Origin: an uncultured Paracoccaceae bacterium
GTDB lineage: Bacteria; Pseudomonadota; Alphaproteobacteria; Rhodobacterales; Rhodobacteraceae
Length of the DNA stretch: 54,297 nt
Assembly: GCA_937983405.1 (NCBI GenBank)
Contig: CALJZN010000084.1
Location: 1 to 54,297 of the forward strand
Reading direction: 5' to 3'
The notes under the pieces are model-generated. The model had not been told where the DNA came from. It saw only the letters and a list, made by a program, of their open reading frames with translations, and searched no databases. Each line of letters opens with the position of its first letter. The first letter of the stretch is position 1. The translations under genes and the position numbers were made by a program. Below, one piece after another: positions 15,580-23,440 of this stretch.

Positions 15580-15582
15580 CGG

Positions 15583-17190
15583 TCAGCCGCGCGACAGCAC
15601 CCGGTAATCCACCTGGCGGTGGAAATAGTAGGTGTAGCCGCGCAGATCGTCGCGCATCGGCAGGTCGTGCGAGGGCTGCCAGAGCAGGATGATCGGGCAT
15701 TCGGCAAGGACGATCTCGATGATCCGCCGGACCTTTGCCTCGTAGACGGCCCGGTCGCGCTCGAACCGCACCTCGGCCAGCAGGGCCTCGACCTCGGCGT
15801 TGCGGAACGAGCCGTAGTTCCACCGCCAGTCGCCCGAATAGAAGATGCGGAAGAAGTAGTCGGGATCGTTCAGCCAGGCGACCGAGACGTCGAAGAAGAA
15901 CGGAACCTTCTTTTCGGTCTGCAGCGTGCCCCATTGCGCGCTGGGCACCTTGGCGATCTCGAGCGTGATGCCGATCTCCGCCAGCGCCTCCTGGATCAGG
16001 ATCGCCAGCGGCTCGGCCACCGCCTCGTCGGCGATGTTGAAGGTGAAGCTGGTGGCAAAACCGTCGGGCACCTTCGACTTCGCGAGATGCTCGCGCGCCC
16101 TGGCGAGGTCGGTCGCATAGGGCTGCGGCGCCGGCCAGGCGGCGGAGGCGGGGATCCATTCGGTCCCGCCGAACAGCGGCCGGCCGCGGCCGCGCATCAC
16201 GCCTTCGAACATCGCCCGGTAGGGCAGCGCATGGGCGATGGCCAGGCGCAGGTGCACATCGTCGAAGGGCGCGATGTCGTTGTTCATGCCGATGAACTGG
16301 AAGGCGTTGCGCATCGGGATCGAGACGATCCGCACCCCCGGCTTGCCCTCCAGCCCCTCGATCTCCTGCGGCGGCAGGCCCACGGCGATGTCGGCATCGC
16401 CGCGCTCGACCGCCAGCGCGCGGCCGGACGGGGCCGGGACAAGCTGGTGGATCACCCGCCGCAGACGGGGCATCGGGCCGCAAGTCCAGCCGTCGAAGCG
16501 CGCAAAGGCGATCTGCTGGCCGGCGGTGAAGCTGTCCAGCATGAAGGCGCCGGAGCCCGCCACGTTCTCCCGCAGCCACTCGGCGGCCCAGGGGTCGGCC
16601 GCGGTGGCATGCTGCCGCGCGAGCCTTGCGTTGATGATCGCGGGGAACGTGAGGGCGAGGTTGGGCAGGGCGAAGCGGTCTTCCTGCGGAAAGTCGATGC
16701 GCAGGGTCCGGGGATCGACGATCACGAACTGGTCGGGCGAGGTCATCGACCCGGTGCCCATCTGCCGCGCCGAGGCGGGCATCGACACCGCCCGGTCGAG
16801 CGACCATTTCACCTCCGCGGCGGTGATGGGCGTGCCGTCGTGGAACGTGGCGTCGCGGCGGATGCGGAAGGTGATCGACCGGCCGTCCGGCGAAACCTCC
16901 CAGGACTCGGCGACCTCGCCCTCGAGGGTGTCGTAGTCGTAGTGATAGATCTCGCCCGCCACGGGGTAGCGGCCGAACCGCACCAGCCGCGAATAGACAT
17001 TCCAGGAAAAGCCGTTGGCGTCGCGGTTGGCGCCCGCGCCCGAGGGGTCGAAGGTATTCGGCACGCCGTCGGACAACACGCGCAGCGTCTCGGCCCGGCC
17101 TTGGGCGACGGCAGGGCCGATGCCCTGCATGGCAAGGTATCCCGCCGGGATGGCCATGAGCCCGCCCTCCAGGAAGTCTCTGCGCTTCAT
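15583..17190 (-). CDS. ABC transporter substrate-binding protein, family 5 (peptide type)
   Basis: 535-residue periplasmic binding protein of the SBP_bac_5 family and the first gene of the minus-strand importer operon. The N-terminus MKRRDFLEGGLMAIPAGYLA has a Tat-like RRxFL motif followed by a hydrophobic stretch and an AVAQ cleavage site. Family landmarks include AESWEVSPDGRSITFRIRRD, DGTPITAAEVKWSLDRAV, VHLRLAIAHALPYRAMFEG and the C-terminal YYFHRQVDYRVLSRG. Start at ATG 17190 rather than 17196, because GAGGGGG is then at normal spacing. The substrate could be peptides, glutathione or another small solute; the family alone does not decide. Confidence 0.93.
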   Translation of the reverse strand: MKRRDFLEGGLMAIPAGYLAMQGIGPAVAQGRAETLRVLSDGVPNTFDPSGAGANRDANGFSWNVYSRLVRFGRYPVAGEIYHYDYDTLEGEVAESWEVSPDGRSITFRIRRDATFHDGTPITAAEVKWSLDRAVSMPASARQMGTGSMTSPDQFVIVDPRTLRIDFPQEDRFALPNLALTFPAIINARLARQHATAADPWAAEWLRENVAGSGAFMLDSFTAGQQIAFARFDGWTCGPMPRLRRVIHQLVPAPSGRALAVERGDADIAVGLPPQEIEGLEGKPGVRIVSIPMRNAFQFIGMNNDIAPFDDVHLRLAIAHALPYRAMFEGVMRGRGRPLFGGTEWIPASAAWPAPQPYATDLARAREHLAKSKVPDGFATSFTFNIADEAVAEPLAILIQEALAEIGITLEIAKVPSAQWGTLQTEKKVPFFFDVSVAWLNDPDYFFRIFYSGDWRWNYGSFRNAEVEALLAEVRFERDRAVYEAKVRRIIEIVLAECPIILLWQPSHDLPMRDDLRGYTYYFHRQVDYRVLSRG

Positions 17191-17963
17191 CTGCATTCCC
17201 CCTCGGTTGTCCTGCGGTTGCCCGTGCACCGGGCGATCCGGCCGGACGGGTCAGGCCCCTCCGGGGGGCGCTGCCGCAACGCATGCCGGCCATCTCCGCC
17301 GCCGCGACGGCCGGAGCCGGGGTGGAAGGGTTGGGCATTCTCCGGTCCCTGTCAATCGGTGTTCTGCCGCGCCGCGGCATCGCCGCCCTCGGGTGGCGCG
17401 CCGCCAGCCGCTGCCCCCGGCGTCACACCGCGTCGCCGCCGCGGAGGCTGCGGGCGATGCGATCGGGCGGCGCGTCACGGCGCGGTCCGGCAGGCGGGCG
17501 ATCCGGCCGATGTGATCCGGCCCCCGGCCGACAGCCTCGCGATGCTGTCGCGGCAGGTCGCGCCGGATCCGGACGACCCGATCGCGACCGGCCCGCCCGG
17601 CGGCGTCGGCCCGGCGCGCCGCGGCGATCGGCCCGATCCGCCCCCGCCCTTTCCTTGCGCCGCCGCGCGTCGGCGCCGCAGCCGGCGGAACGCGCGCGCC
17701 CGTCGCTTCGATGCAGCGCGGCGCCGCGGGTCTGCCTGGAGGCGTGGCGTCTTGCGGGCCGCCCCGGGGCAGGTTGCCGCCGGCCCTGCCGCCGGCCCTG
17801 ACGGCGCCGCCGATTGACGCCCCTGCACGGCCTGCCTATACCCGGCCGGATTGCCGCAGGGTGGAGATCAGATGCCCATCGCGTTCGCTCGCCACGGCCC
17901 GCCGCCGCCACGGTCGCGCGGATGCGCGGCGTGTCGCCGCCCCGACCGGAAGGCAGCCTGACG
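17191..17963. other. Long divergent intergenic region
   Basis: 773 bases between the peptide-transporter operon and the pyruvyltransferase-like gene. On the minus strand a perfect -35 TTGACA (17355-17350) lies about 160 nt upstream of the binding-protein ATG, but no good -10 follows. On the plus strand there is a strong promoter at 17814-17842. The centre (17400-17800) is simple GC-rich sequence with short open frames that show no family resemblance. No further gene is supported. Confidence 0.55.
17814..17842 (+). promoter_or_regulatory. Sigma-70-like promoter of the pyruvyltransferase-like gene
   Basis: TTGACG (17814-17819), spacer of 17, TATACC (17837-17842). Both hexamers are 5 or 4 of 6 matches to consensus, at the ideal spacing, in an otherwise GC-rich region. 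A start near 17849 would give a leader of about 115 nt before the ATG at 17964. Confidence 0.6.
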
Positions 17964-18791
17964 ATGCCGCTCGATCTTCCGCTGATCAACCTGCACCGGC
18001 GCCAAACCAGCAACATCGGCGACATCACCTCGGCGCCGCTGGGCTATTTCACCCTCTCCACCGACCAGCAGCTGATGGAGATCTCGGGCTGGGGGCACGA
18101 GAACGCCGCACGCCGCCAGAAGTGGCTTGCCCAGTTCGAGCGCGGACGGGGCATCATCCTCGGCGGCGGCGGGCTTATGGAATACGAGAAGGTGCGCCCT
18201 TCGTTCGAGTTCGTCGCCCGGAGCGGGCGCAAGGCGGTGATCTGGGGCGCGGGGAACAATTCGGCCGGCAACTGGCCCTCGGCGCGGCCGTCGTTCGGGC
18301 AGGACTATTCCGCCTTCGGGCTGATCGGCTGCCGCGACCACGGCTACGAGTCGCTCGGGTTCGAGTGGGTGCCCTGCGCGAGCTGCATGCATCCGGGCTT
18401 CGATGCGCCGCCCGCGCCGACGCGCGACCTCCTCTTCTACGGCAACCCGGGGCCGAAGGGCACGCGACGGCTCCCCAAGGGCTTTGCCGAGGATCAGGCG
18501 GCCTGGAACCGCTCCACCACGATCGAGGAGGTGATCGCCGCGCTCGCTTCGGCCGAGACGGTGGTGACCACCTCCTACCACGGCGCCTACTGGGCGACGC
18601 TGCTCGGCCGCAAGGTGGTGGGCGTGCGCGTGACCGCGAAGTTCTACGGCTTCCGCCATGCCATCCCGCTCTGCGTGCTGGACGACTGGCCGCGCTATGC
18701 CCGGCTCGCCCGGACCTATCCCGAGGCGCTCGAGGAATGCCGGGCGGCGAACCGCGCCTTCGCCGCCAAGGTCGCCGACTACTTCGCCTAG
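17964..18791 (+). CDS. Polysaccharide pyruvyl transferase family protein
   Basis: 275-residue protein of the PS_pyruv_trans family, whose members add pyruvyl groups to exopolysaccharide or wall sugars. It shows NLHRRQTSNIGDITSAPLGY at the N-terminus (the I-G-D motif), RGIILGGGGLMEYEKVR, KAVIWGAGNNSAG and ETVVTTSYHGAYWATLLGRK near residue 195, the S-x-H-G-x motif of the GT-B-like C-terminal half. Start at ATG 17964 with GGAAGG upstream; the frame stays open to 17814 but the extra residues are not conserved-looking. No other polysaccharide gene lies nearby, so it stands alone. Acceptor unknown. Confidence 0.82.
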   Translation: MPLDLPLINLHRRQTSNIGDITSAPLGYFTLSTDQQLMEISGWGHENAARRQKWLAQFERGRGIILGGGGLMEYEKVRPSFEFVARSGRKAVIWGAGNNSAGNWPSARPSFGQDYSAFGLIGCRDHGYESLGFEWVPCASCMHPGFDAPPAPTRDLLFYGNPGPKGTRRLPKGFAEDQAAWNRSTTIEEVIAALASAETVVTTSYHGAYWATLLGRKVVGVRVTAKFYGFRHAIPLCVLDDWPRYARLARTYPEALEECRAANRAFAAKVADYFA

Positions 18792-19008
18792 GCCAGCGAC
18801 GGCGCGCGCAGCGGCGGGCCCGCACCGGCGCCGCCGGCGCGGTTGCGCAGGACAGCGTTCCGATCGCTCGGCACCCCGCGGGACGGTGTTCTGCGCGCCG
18901 TCGGCTTCCGGCGGGGCGCGACCTTTTCGCCGCTGCGGCGGCGGCACCCCGTGCAGCCGCGGCCGGCGTCGCCTATCTCAGCGGGACACAGCTAGAGGAG
19001 GTTGGCCC

Positions 19009-19662
19009 ATGGGCCTGCGCATCAACGACATCGCCCCCGATTTCACCGCCCAGTCCACCCACGGCATGATCCGCTTCCACGACTGGATCGGCGACAGCTA
19101 CGCCATCCTGTTCTCGCATCCCAAGGATTTCACGCCGGTCTGCACCACCGAGTTCGGCGCCGTCGCCCAGCTTGCGGCCGAGTTCGCCAAGCGGCGCACC
19201 AAGGTGATGGGCGTCTCGGTGGACAGCGTCGAGGATCACCGCAAATGGGTGAAAGACATCGAGGCAGTGGCCGGCGTGCCGGCCGATTTCCCGATCATCG
19301 ACGACTCCTCGCTGACGGTCGCCAAGCTGTATGACATGCTGCCGGCCGAGGCGGTGCTGCCCGACGGCCGCACGCCCGCGCATACCGCGACGGTGCGCAC
19401 GGTGTTCATCATCGGGCCCGACAAGCGGGTGCGGCTGACGATGACCTATCCGATGTCGGTGGGGCGCAATTTCGCCGAGGTGCTGCGCGCGCTCGATGCG
19501 GTGCAGGCGACCGACGGCGCGCCCTTCGCCACGCCGGCCAACTGGGTGCCGGGGCAGGACGTGATCGTGGCGCTGGCGGTGCCGACCGACGAGGCGAAGG
19601 CCCGGTTCGGCGAGGTGGACGTCAAGCTGCCCTACCTGCGCTTCGTCAAGCAGCCCGCCTGA
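19009..19662 (+). CDS. 1-Cys peroxiredoxin (Prx6 class)
   Basis: 217-residue peroxiredoxin. The peroxidatic cysteine is Cys45 in HPKDFTPVCTTEFGAV. No second cysteine exists, so recycling must use an outside thiol. The C-terminal half (VRTVFIIGPDKRVRLTMTYP, VGRNFAEVLRALDA, PANWVPGQDVIV) is the Prx6-class extension that makes the dimer. It reduces hydrogen peroxide and organic hydroperoxides in the cytosol. Start at ATG 19009 with AGAGGAGG at ideal spacing. The 3' end overlaps by 31 bases the end of the convergent DUF6525 gene. Confidence 0.95.
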   Translation: MGLRINDIAPDFTAQSTHGMIRFHDWIGDSYAILFSHPKDFTPVCTTEFGAVAQLAAEFAKRRTKVMGVSVDSVEDHRKWVKDIEAVAGVPADFPIIDDSSLTVAKLYDMLPAEAVLPDGRTPAHTATVRTVFIIGPDKRVRLTMTYPMSVGRNFAEVLRALDAVQATDGAPFATPANWVPGQDVIVALAVPTDEAKARFGEVDVKLPYLRFVKQPA

Positions 19663-19991
19663 GGCGGCCTTGCGCCCTGCCGCGGCTGCCCCGCCGCGGC
19701 GGGGCGGGGCACCGCGGCCACCGCTGCCGGATGCGCCGGACCCCAGACGCGCCGGCAATCGCGGGCCAGCGCCCGCGCCTCGGCCGCATCCAGCCGCGCC
19801 AGCGCCGCCGCGGTATCGCCCGCGGCGGCGGCCAGCGCGCGGCGCCAGGCGGCGCGCACCGACCGCGGGCTCCAGGGCAGCGCGGCGCGGGCAGCCCAGG
19901 CGCGCAGGACGGGCGGCAGCGCGTCGAAGTCCGCCATCGCGCCGCCCTGCGGGCGCCGCCGCAGCGTGGTGGCGAGGTTGCGCGCCGCCAC
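19632..19991 (-). CDS. DUF6525 family small basic protein
   Basis: 119-residue protein of unknown function. ARNLATTLRRRPQGGAMADF is followed by DALPPVLRAWAARAALPWSP and RSVRAAWRRALA, a pattern I recognise from short Rhodobacterales proteins (N-x-x-T-x-L-R-R-R, then L-P-x-x-L-R-x-W-x-x-x-A-A-L-P-W-S-P-x-S). The C-terminal 30 residues after RVWGPAHPAAVAAVP are low-complexity and cover the tail-to-tail overlap with the peroxiredoxin gene. Start taken at GTG 19991. It lies 13 nt after the aztD stop, on the same strand, so the two could be cotranscribed. Confidence 0.65.
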   Translation of the reverse strand: MAARNLATTLRRRPQGGAMADFDALPPVLRAWAARAALPWSPRSVRAAWRRALAAAAGDTAAALARLDAAEARALARDCRRVWGPAHPAAVAAVPRPAAAGQPRQGARPPQAGCLTKRR

Positions 19992-20004
19992 GGGCCGCGG
20001 GCCC

Positions 20005-21216
20005 CTAGTGGTGGTGGTCGTCCGCCGCCGAAGCCAGCAGCACCACCGACTGCGGCGCCCCGCCGAGGTCGATGCGCGCCAGAACCTCGAGATCGTCGGC
20101 CTCGACGATCACTACCGCCCCTGCCGCGGGGTCGGAGACCGCGATGCGCTCGCCCGCGGCGGCGATCATCGGCCGCACGACGCCGCGATCCATCGAATAG
20201 GGCGCGGTGACGCCGGCGGCCTCGGCCAGGATCGCCCCGGTCAGGGCCGAGAAGCGCACCAGCCGGCCGTCGGCCAGGATGGCAAGGCCGGTCTCGCCCG
20301 AATCGTCCAGCGTCCAGGCCATGCGCGGCGCCGGGAAGGTGGCATGGACGAAGTCGCCGTCCTCGGCCGCGGGGTCGAACACGACGAAGCCCTCGGGGCC
20401 GAAGTTGCCGACCAGCGCCGCCACGCTCCGCGGGCTGAGGAGCTGGCGCACCATCGTCTCGGCGGGCAGATCGGCCGGATAGGGCAGGAAGCGCGCCGAA
20501 GGTGTGGCGCCGCGCAGGTCGAACACGGCAACCCCGCCGGCGCAGCCGAAGGCCACGAAGCCCGCCGCCTTGCCCTCGCCGTGCATCCGCGGGCACTCCA
20601 CCCGCAGCCGCTCGGCCCCGTCCGGGCCGACGAGGGCCAGCGCGTCGGGCAGGTTCTGCCCCGGGGTGGGCAGCGAGAGGATCGCGCCCTCGCCCACCGG
20701 CACCGCCACGCCGTGATGCGCTGCGCCGCTGGCCAGCACCAGCGCGGGCTCGGCCGCGCCGGCCAGGAGCGCGGGTTCGTCATACAGCTTGGCCTCGCCG
20801 GTGCCGTCGAAGAAGATGGCGATGCGCTCGCCGCCCTGGTTGAAATGCACCGGCCGCTCGCCGGTCAGCACGGGTTCGAGCAGCGCGGGGGCCGCGAAGC
20901 GCATGGCGTGGTGGTCGCCGTGGTCCTCTTCCGTCAGCCCGCTGTCGAGCACCGCCACCTGCCCGGCCGAGCCCTGCACGAGGTAGACGAGCCGTCCGCC
21001 CGGGCCGACATGGACGCGGGCAGGCGAGGTGACCTCGATGCGTGCGATCACGTCGCCGTCGGCAGGATCGACCACATGCACCAGCGGCGCCCCGGCGTCG
21101 GCAACGATCAGCCGGTAGGCCGCGCCCTGCGCGCGGTCATGGTCGTGGCCGTGCGCCAGCGCGGCGGCGGGCAGGGCGGCAAGCGCGGAGGAGACGAGAA
21201 GGCGGGTCAGGGTCAT
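20005..21216 (-). CDS. aztD: Periplasmic zinc metallochaperone AztD
   Basis: 403-residue secreted beta-propeller. The signal peptide MTLTRLLVSSALAALPAAAL ends just before a His/Asp-rich N-terminus (AHGHDHDRAQ), and more His clusters follow (EEDHGDHHAMRFAAP, and DDHHH at the very end). In Paracoccus denitrificans AztD passes zinc to the binding protein AztC of the aztABCD importer. Here no aztABC genes are adjacent, so this is an orphan copy. Repeated blade-like segments (PLVHVVDPADGDVIARIEV, AVVIVEADDLEVLARIDL) fit the propeller. Start at ATG 21216 with GGAG 8 nt upstream. A candidate Zur-like operator lies at 21504-21518, within a 360-base leader. Confidence 0.85.
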   Translation of the reverse strand: MTLTRLLVSSALAALPAAALAHGHDHDRAQGAAYRLIVADAGAPLVHVVDPADGDVIARIEVTSPARVHVGPGGRLVYLVQGSAGQVAVLDSGLTEEDHGDHHAMRFAAPALLEPVLTGERPVHFNQGGERIAIFFDGTGEAKLYDEPALLAGAAEPALVLASGAAHHGVAVPVGEGAILSLPTPGQNLPDALALVGPDGAERLRVECPRMHGEGKAAGFVAFGCAGGVAVFDLRGATPSARFLPYPADLPAETMVRQLLSPRSVAALVGNFGPEGFVVFDPAAEDGDFVHATFPAPRMAWTLDDSGETGLAILADGRLVRFSALTGAILAEAAGVTAPYSMDRGVVRPMIAAAGERIAVSDPAAGAVVIVEADDLEVLARIDLGGAPQSVVLLASAADDHHH

Positions 21217-21576
21217 GCAGGAACTCCGTCGGTTGCGGGCGCCGGGGCGCCCCGGCGGGGGAAAGGGGCCGGCCAAGGTGGCCCTGGCGGCCCGATCCGT
21301 CGGGTCGGGGCAGGGCTCGGCGCGGGTGTCGCGCGCGGAGGCCGCCGCGGCGCGGGCGCGCCCGCTGCCCGGGAATGCCATGGCCTGCAGCCGGTCGTCC
21401 CGGGGCCCGGGCCGGTCGCGGCGCAGCGTCGTCCGTCCGGCGCCGGGAGGCCGGGCAGCGCGGTGAGGGGCAGGCGGGCAGCGCGGGACATCCGGGCCTA
21501 GAATGTTATGACATATCGTATCTAGGGCAGGCTGGAGCCGGGCGCAACCCCCCGCCCCACCCCCGAGGCGGCCGCC
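21217..21576. other. Upstream region of aztD
   Basis: 360 bases between the acyl-CoA synthetase stop and the aztD start. It holds an AT-rich palindrome near 21504 and then GC-rich sequence. A 92-codon frame (21491-21213, beginning MSRAARLPLTALPGLPAP) ends in an ATGA overlap with aztD, but its composition (Pro, Arg, Ala) is what noncoding GC-rich DNA gives, so I do not call it a gene. No terminator hairpin with a U run is visible. Confidence 0.5.
21504..21518 (-). promoter_or_regulatory. Candidate Zur-type operator upstream of aztD
   Basis: tgttatgacatatcg is an imperfect 15-base palindrome centred on an A (TGTTATG / CGATATG, 5 of 7 positions matching). It sits inside the only AT-rich patch of the region (gaatgttatgacatatcgta), and resembles Fur-superfamily Zur boxes of alphaproteobacteria built on GTTATA/TATAAC halves. 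Zur control of aztD genes is expected from zinc biology. The distance to the aztD ATG (about 290 nt) is long, which lowers confidence. Confidence 0.35.
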
Positions 21577-23277
21577 CTAGCCCCCCTCTGCGCCGTTCAG
21601 CCCGAGCTCGGCCATCATCGCTGCGCGCATGCGGAACTTCTGGGGCTTGCCGGTGGCGGTCAGCGGAAAGCCTTCGACCAGCCGCCAGTAGCGCGGCACC
21701 TTGTAGTGCGCGATGCCGGCCAGCGCCCAGGCGCGCAGGGCCTCGGGGTCGGGCGCGCAGCCGGGGCGGGGGACGATCCAGGCCGCGACCTCCTCGCCCA
21801 TCCGCGCGTCGGGAACGCCGAACACCTGCGCCAGCTGCACCTCGGGATGGCCGATCAGGAACGCCTCGACCTCGGCGGGATAGACGTTCTCGCCGCCGCG
21901 GATGATCATGTCCTTGATCCGGCCGGTGATGCGCGCATAGCCCTCGGCGTCGATCGTGGCGAGGTCGCCCGTATGCATCCAGCCGTCGCGGATCGCCTCG
22001 GCGGTGCGCGCGGGCTCGCCCCAGTAGCCCTGCATCACGAGATAGCCGCGGGTCAGAAGCTCGCCCTGCGCGCCCACCGGCAGGGTTTCGCCGTCGGAGC
22101 CTACGATCCTGGCCTCGACATGGGGCTGGATACGACCCACCGTGTCGCAGCGCCGTTCCGGGGGATCGTCGGTGGAGGACTGGAACGAGACCGGGCTCGT
22201 CTCGGTCATTCCGTAGGCGATGGTGATCTCGCGGCAGCCCATCTCGCCCATCACGCGCCCCATCAGCGGCGCGGGGCAGGGGGCGCCGGCCATGATGCCG
22301 GTGCGCAGGGCCGAAAGGTCGAAGCGCGCGAACTCGGGGTGGTCGAGCATCGCGGCGAACATGGTGGGCACGCCATGCACGGCGGTGCAGCGTTCCTCGG
22401 CCAGCGCCCGGAGCGTGGCCAGCGCATCGAACCCCTCGCCGGGAAACACCATCGCCGCGCCCGACGCGACGCAGGCCAGCACGCCCAGCACCATGCCGAA
22501 ACAGTGGTAGAGCGGCACCGGGATGCACAGCACATCCGCCGGGCCCAGCCGCATCGCCGCGGCGACCGAGATCGCGTTGTTGACGATGTTGCGGTGCGTC
22601 AGCGTCGCGCCCTTGGGCGCGCCGGTGGTGCCGCTGGTGAACTGGATGTTGATCGGCTGGTCCGGCGCCAGACGCGCCGTCACCGCATCGAGCGCCGCGC
22701 GCTGCCCCGCCCCGCGCGCCACCAGCTCGGCGAAGCCCAGCGCGCCGGGACCCGGGCCATCGCCAAGCTCTGCCACCAGCCGCAGCGCGGGCAGGCGGGC
22801 GGCGTGCAGCGCGCCCGGCGCGGCGTCGGCCAGCTCGGGGGCGAGGCTGCGCAGCATGGCGCTGTAGTCCGAGGACTTGAACCGCCGGGCGAGAATCAGC
22901 GCCTTCACCCCCGCCAGCGTCAGCGCGTGCAGAAGCTCGGCCGGCCGGTAGGCGGGGTTGATGTTGACAAGGATCGCCCCGATCCGCGCCGTGGCGAACT
23001 GGGTCAGCAGCCATTCCGGCCGGTTGGGCGACCAGATGCCCACCCGGTCGCCGGGCCCCACCCCGGCGGCCAGAAGCCCCGCCGCCAGCGCGTCCGCCTC
23101 GGCCGACAGCCCGGCCCAGGTCCAGCGCCGCCCATGGGCGGGGAAGGCCGCCGCCGGCCGCTCCGGCGCCGCCGCCACCGCCGCGGCGAGGAAGGCGGGC
23201 ACCGTCAGCCCCGACAGCGGCCGGTCCTGCGGCCCCGCGACATGGGCTATCCCGCCCTCCGGCACGATCCCTGGCAT
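21577..23277 (-). CDS. AMP-dependent acyl-CoA synthetase
   Basis: 566-residue acyl-CoA synthetase of the ANL superfamily that makes acyl-AMP and then acyl-CoA. The P-loop is INIQFTSGTTGAPKGATLTH, and the other core motifs are ITIAYGMTETSPVSF (A5), DGWMHTGDLATIDAEGYARI (A7), GRIKDMIIRGGENVYPAEVE (A8) and PLTATGKPQKFRMR with the catalytic Lys (A10). The order and the P-L-Y-H-C-F-G-M-V motif resemble medium-chain or FadD3-like enzymes of this group. Start at ATG 23277. It stands alone between aztD and the MoxR cluster. The acyl chain cannot be read from sequence. Confidence 0.92.
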   Translation of the reverse strand: MPGIVPEGGIAHVAGPQDRPLSGLTVPAFLAAAVAAAPERPAAAFPAHGRRWTWAGLSAEADALAAGLLAAGVGPGDRVGIWSPNRPEWLLTQFATARIGAILVNINPAYRPAELLHALTLAGVKALILARRFKSSDYSAMLRSLAPELADAAPGALHAARLPALRLVAELGDGPGPGALGFAELVARGAGQRAALDAVTARLAPDQPINIQFTSGTTGAPKGATLTHRNIVNNAISVAAAMRLGPADVLCIPVPLYHCFGMVLGVLACVASGAAMVFPGEGFDALATLRALAEERCTAVHGVPTMFAAMLDHPEFARFDLSALRTGIMAGAPCPAPLMGRVMGEMGCREITIAYGMTETSPVSFQSSTDDPPERRCDTVGRIQPHVEARIVGSDGETLPVGAQGELLTRGYLVMQGYWGEPARTAEAIRDGWMHTGDLATIDAEGYARITGRIKDMIIRGGENVYPAEVEAFLIGHPEVQLAQVFGVPDARMGEEVAAWIVPRPGCAPDPEALRAWALAGIAHYKVPRYWRLVEGFPLTATGKPQKFRMRAAMMAELGLNGAEGG

Positions 23278-23440
23278 GGCGCCCCCCTTCCCGCGGCCCT
23301 GACCGCGGGGCCGACTGGATGGTCAGTCTAGATCAGCCCGGGGCGGCGCGGAACCGGGCGCGCCGCGGCCGGTTTCCGTGTTGGCCCGCAGCGGGGCCGC
23401 GCCGCTCCCCTTGCCGCGCAGCGCCGCGCCGCGGGCGCCG

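Noticed and set aside
21213-21491. 92-codon frame ending in ATGA with aztD
   Set aside because: Composition is Pro/Arg/Ala-rich as in noncoding GC-rich DNA and no domain is recognisable. The ATGA overlap alone is weak evidence.
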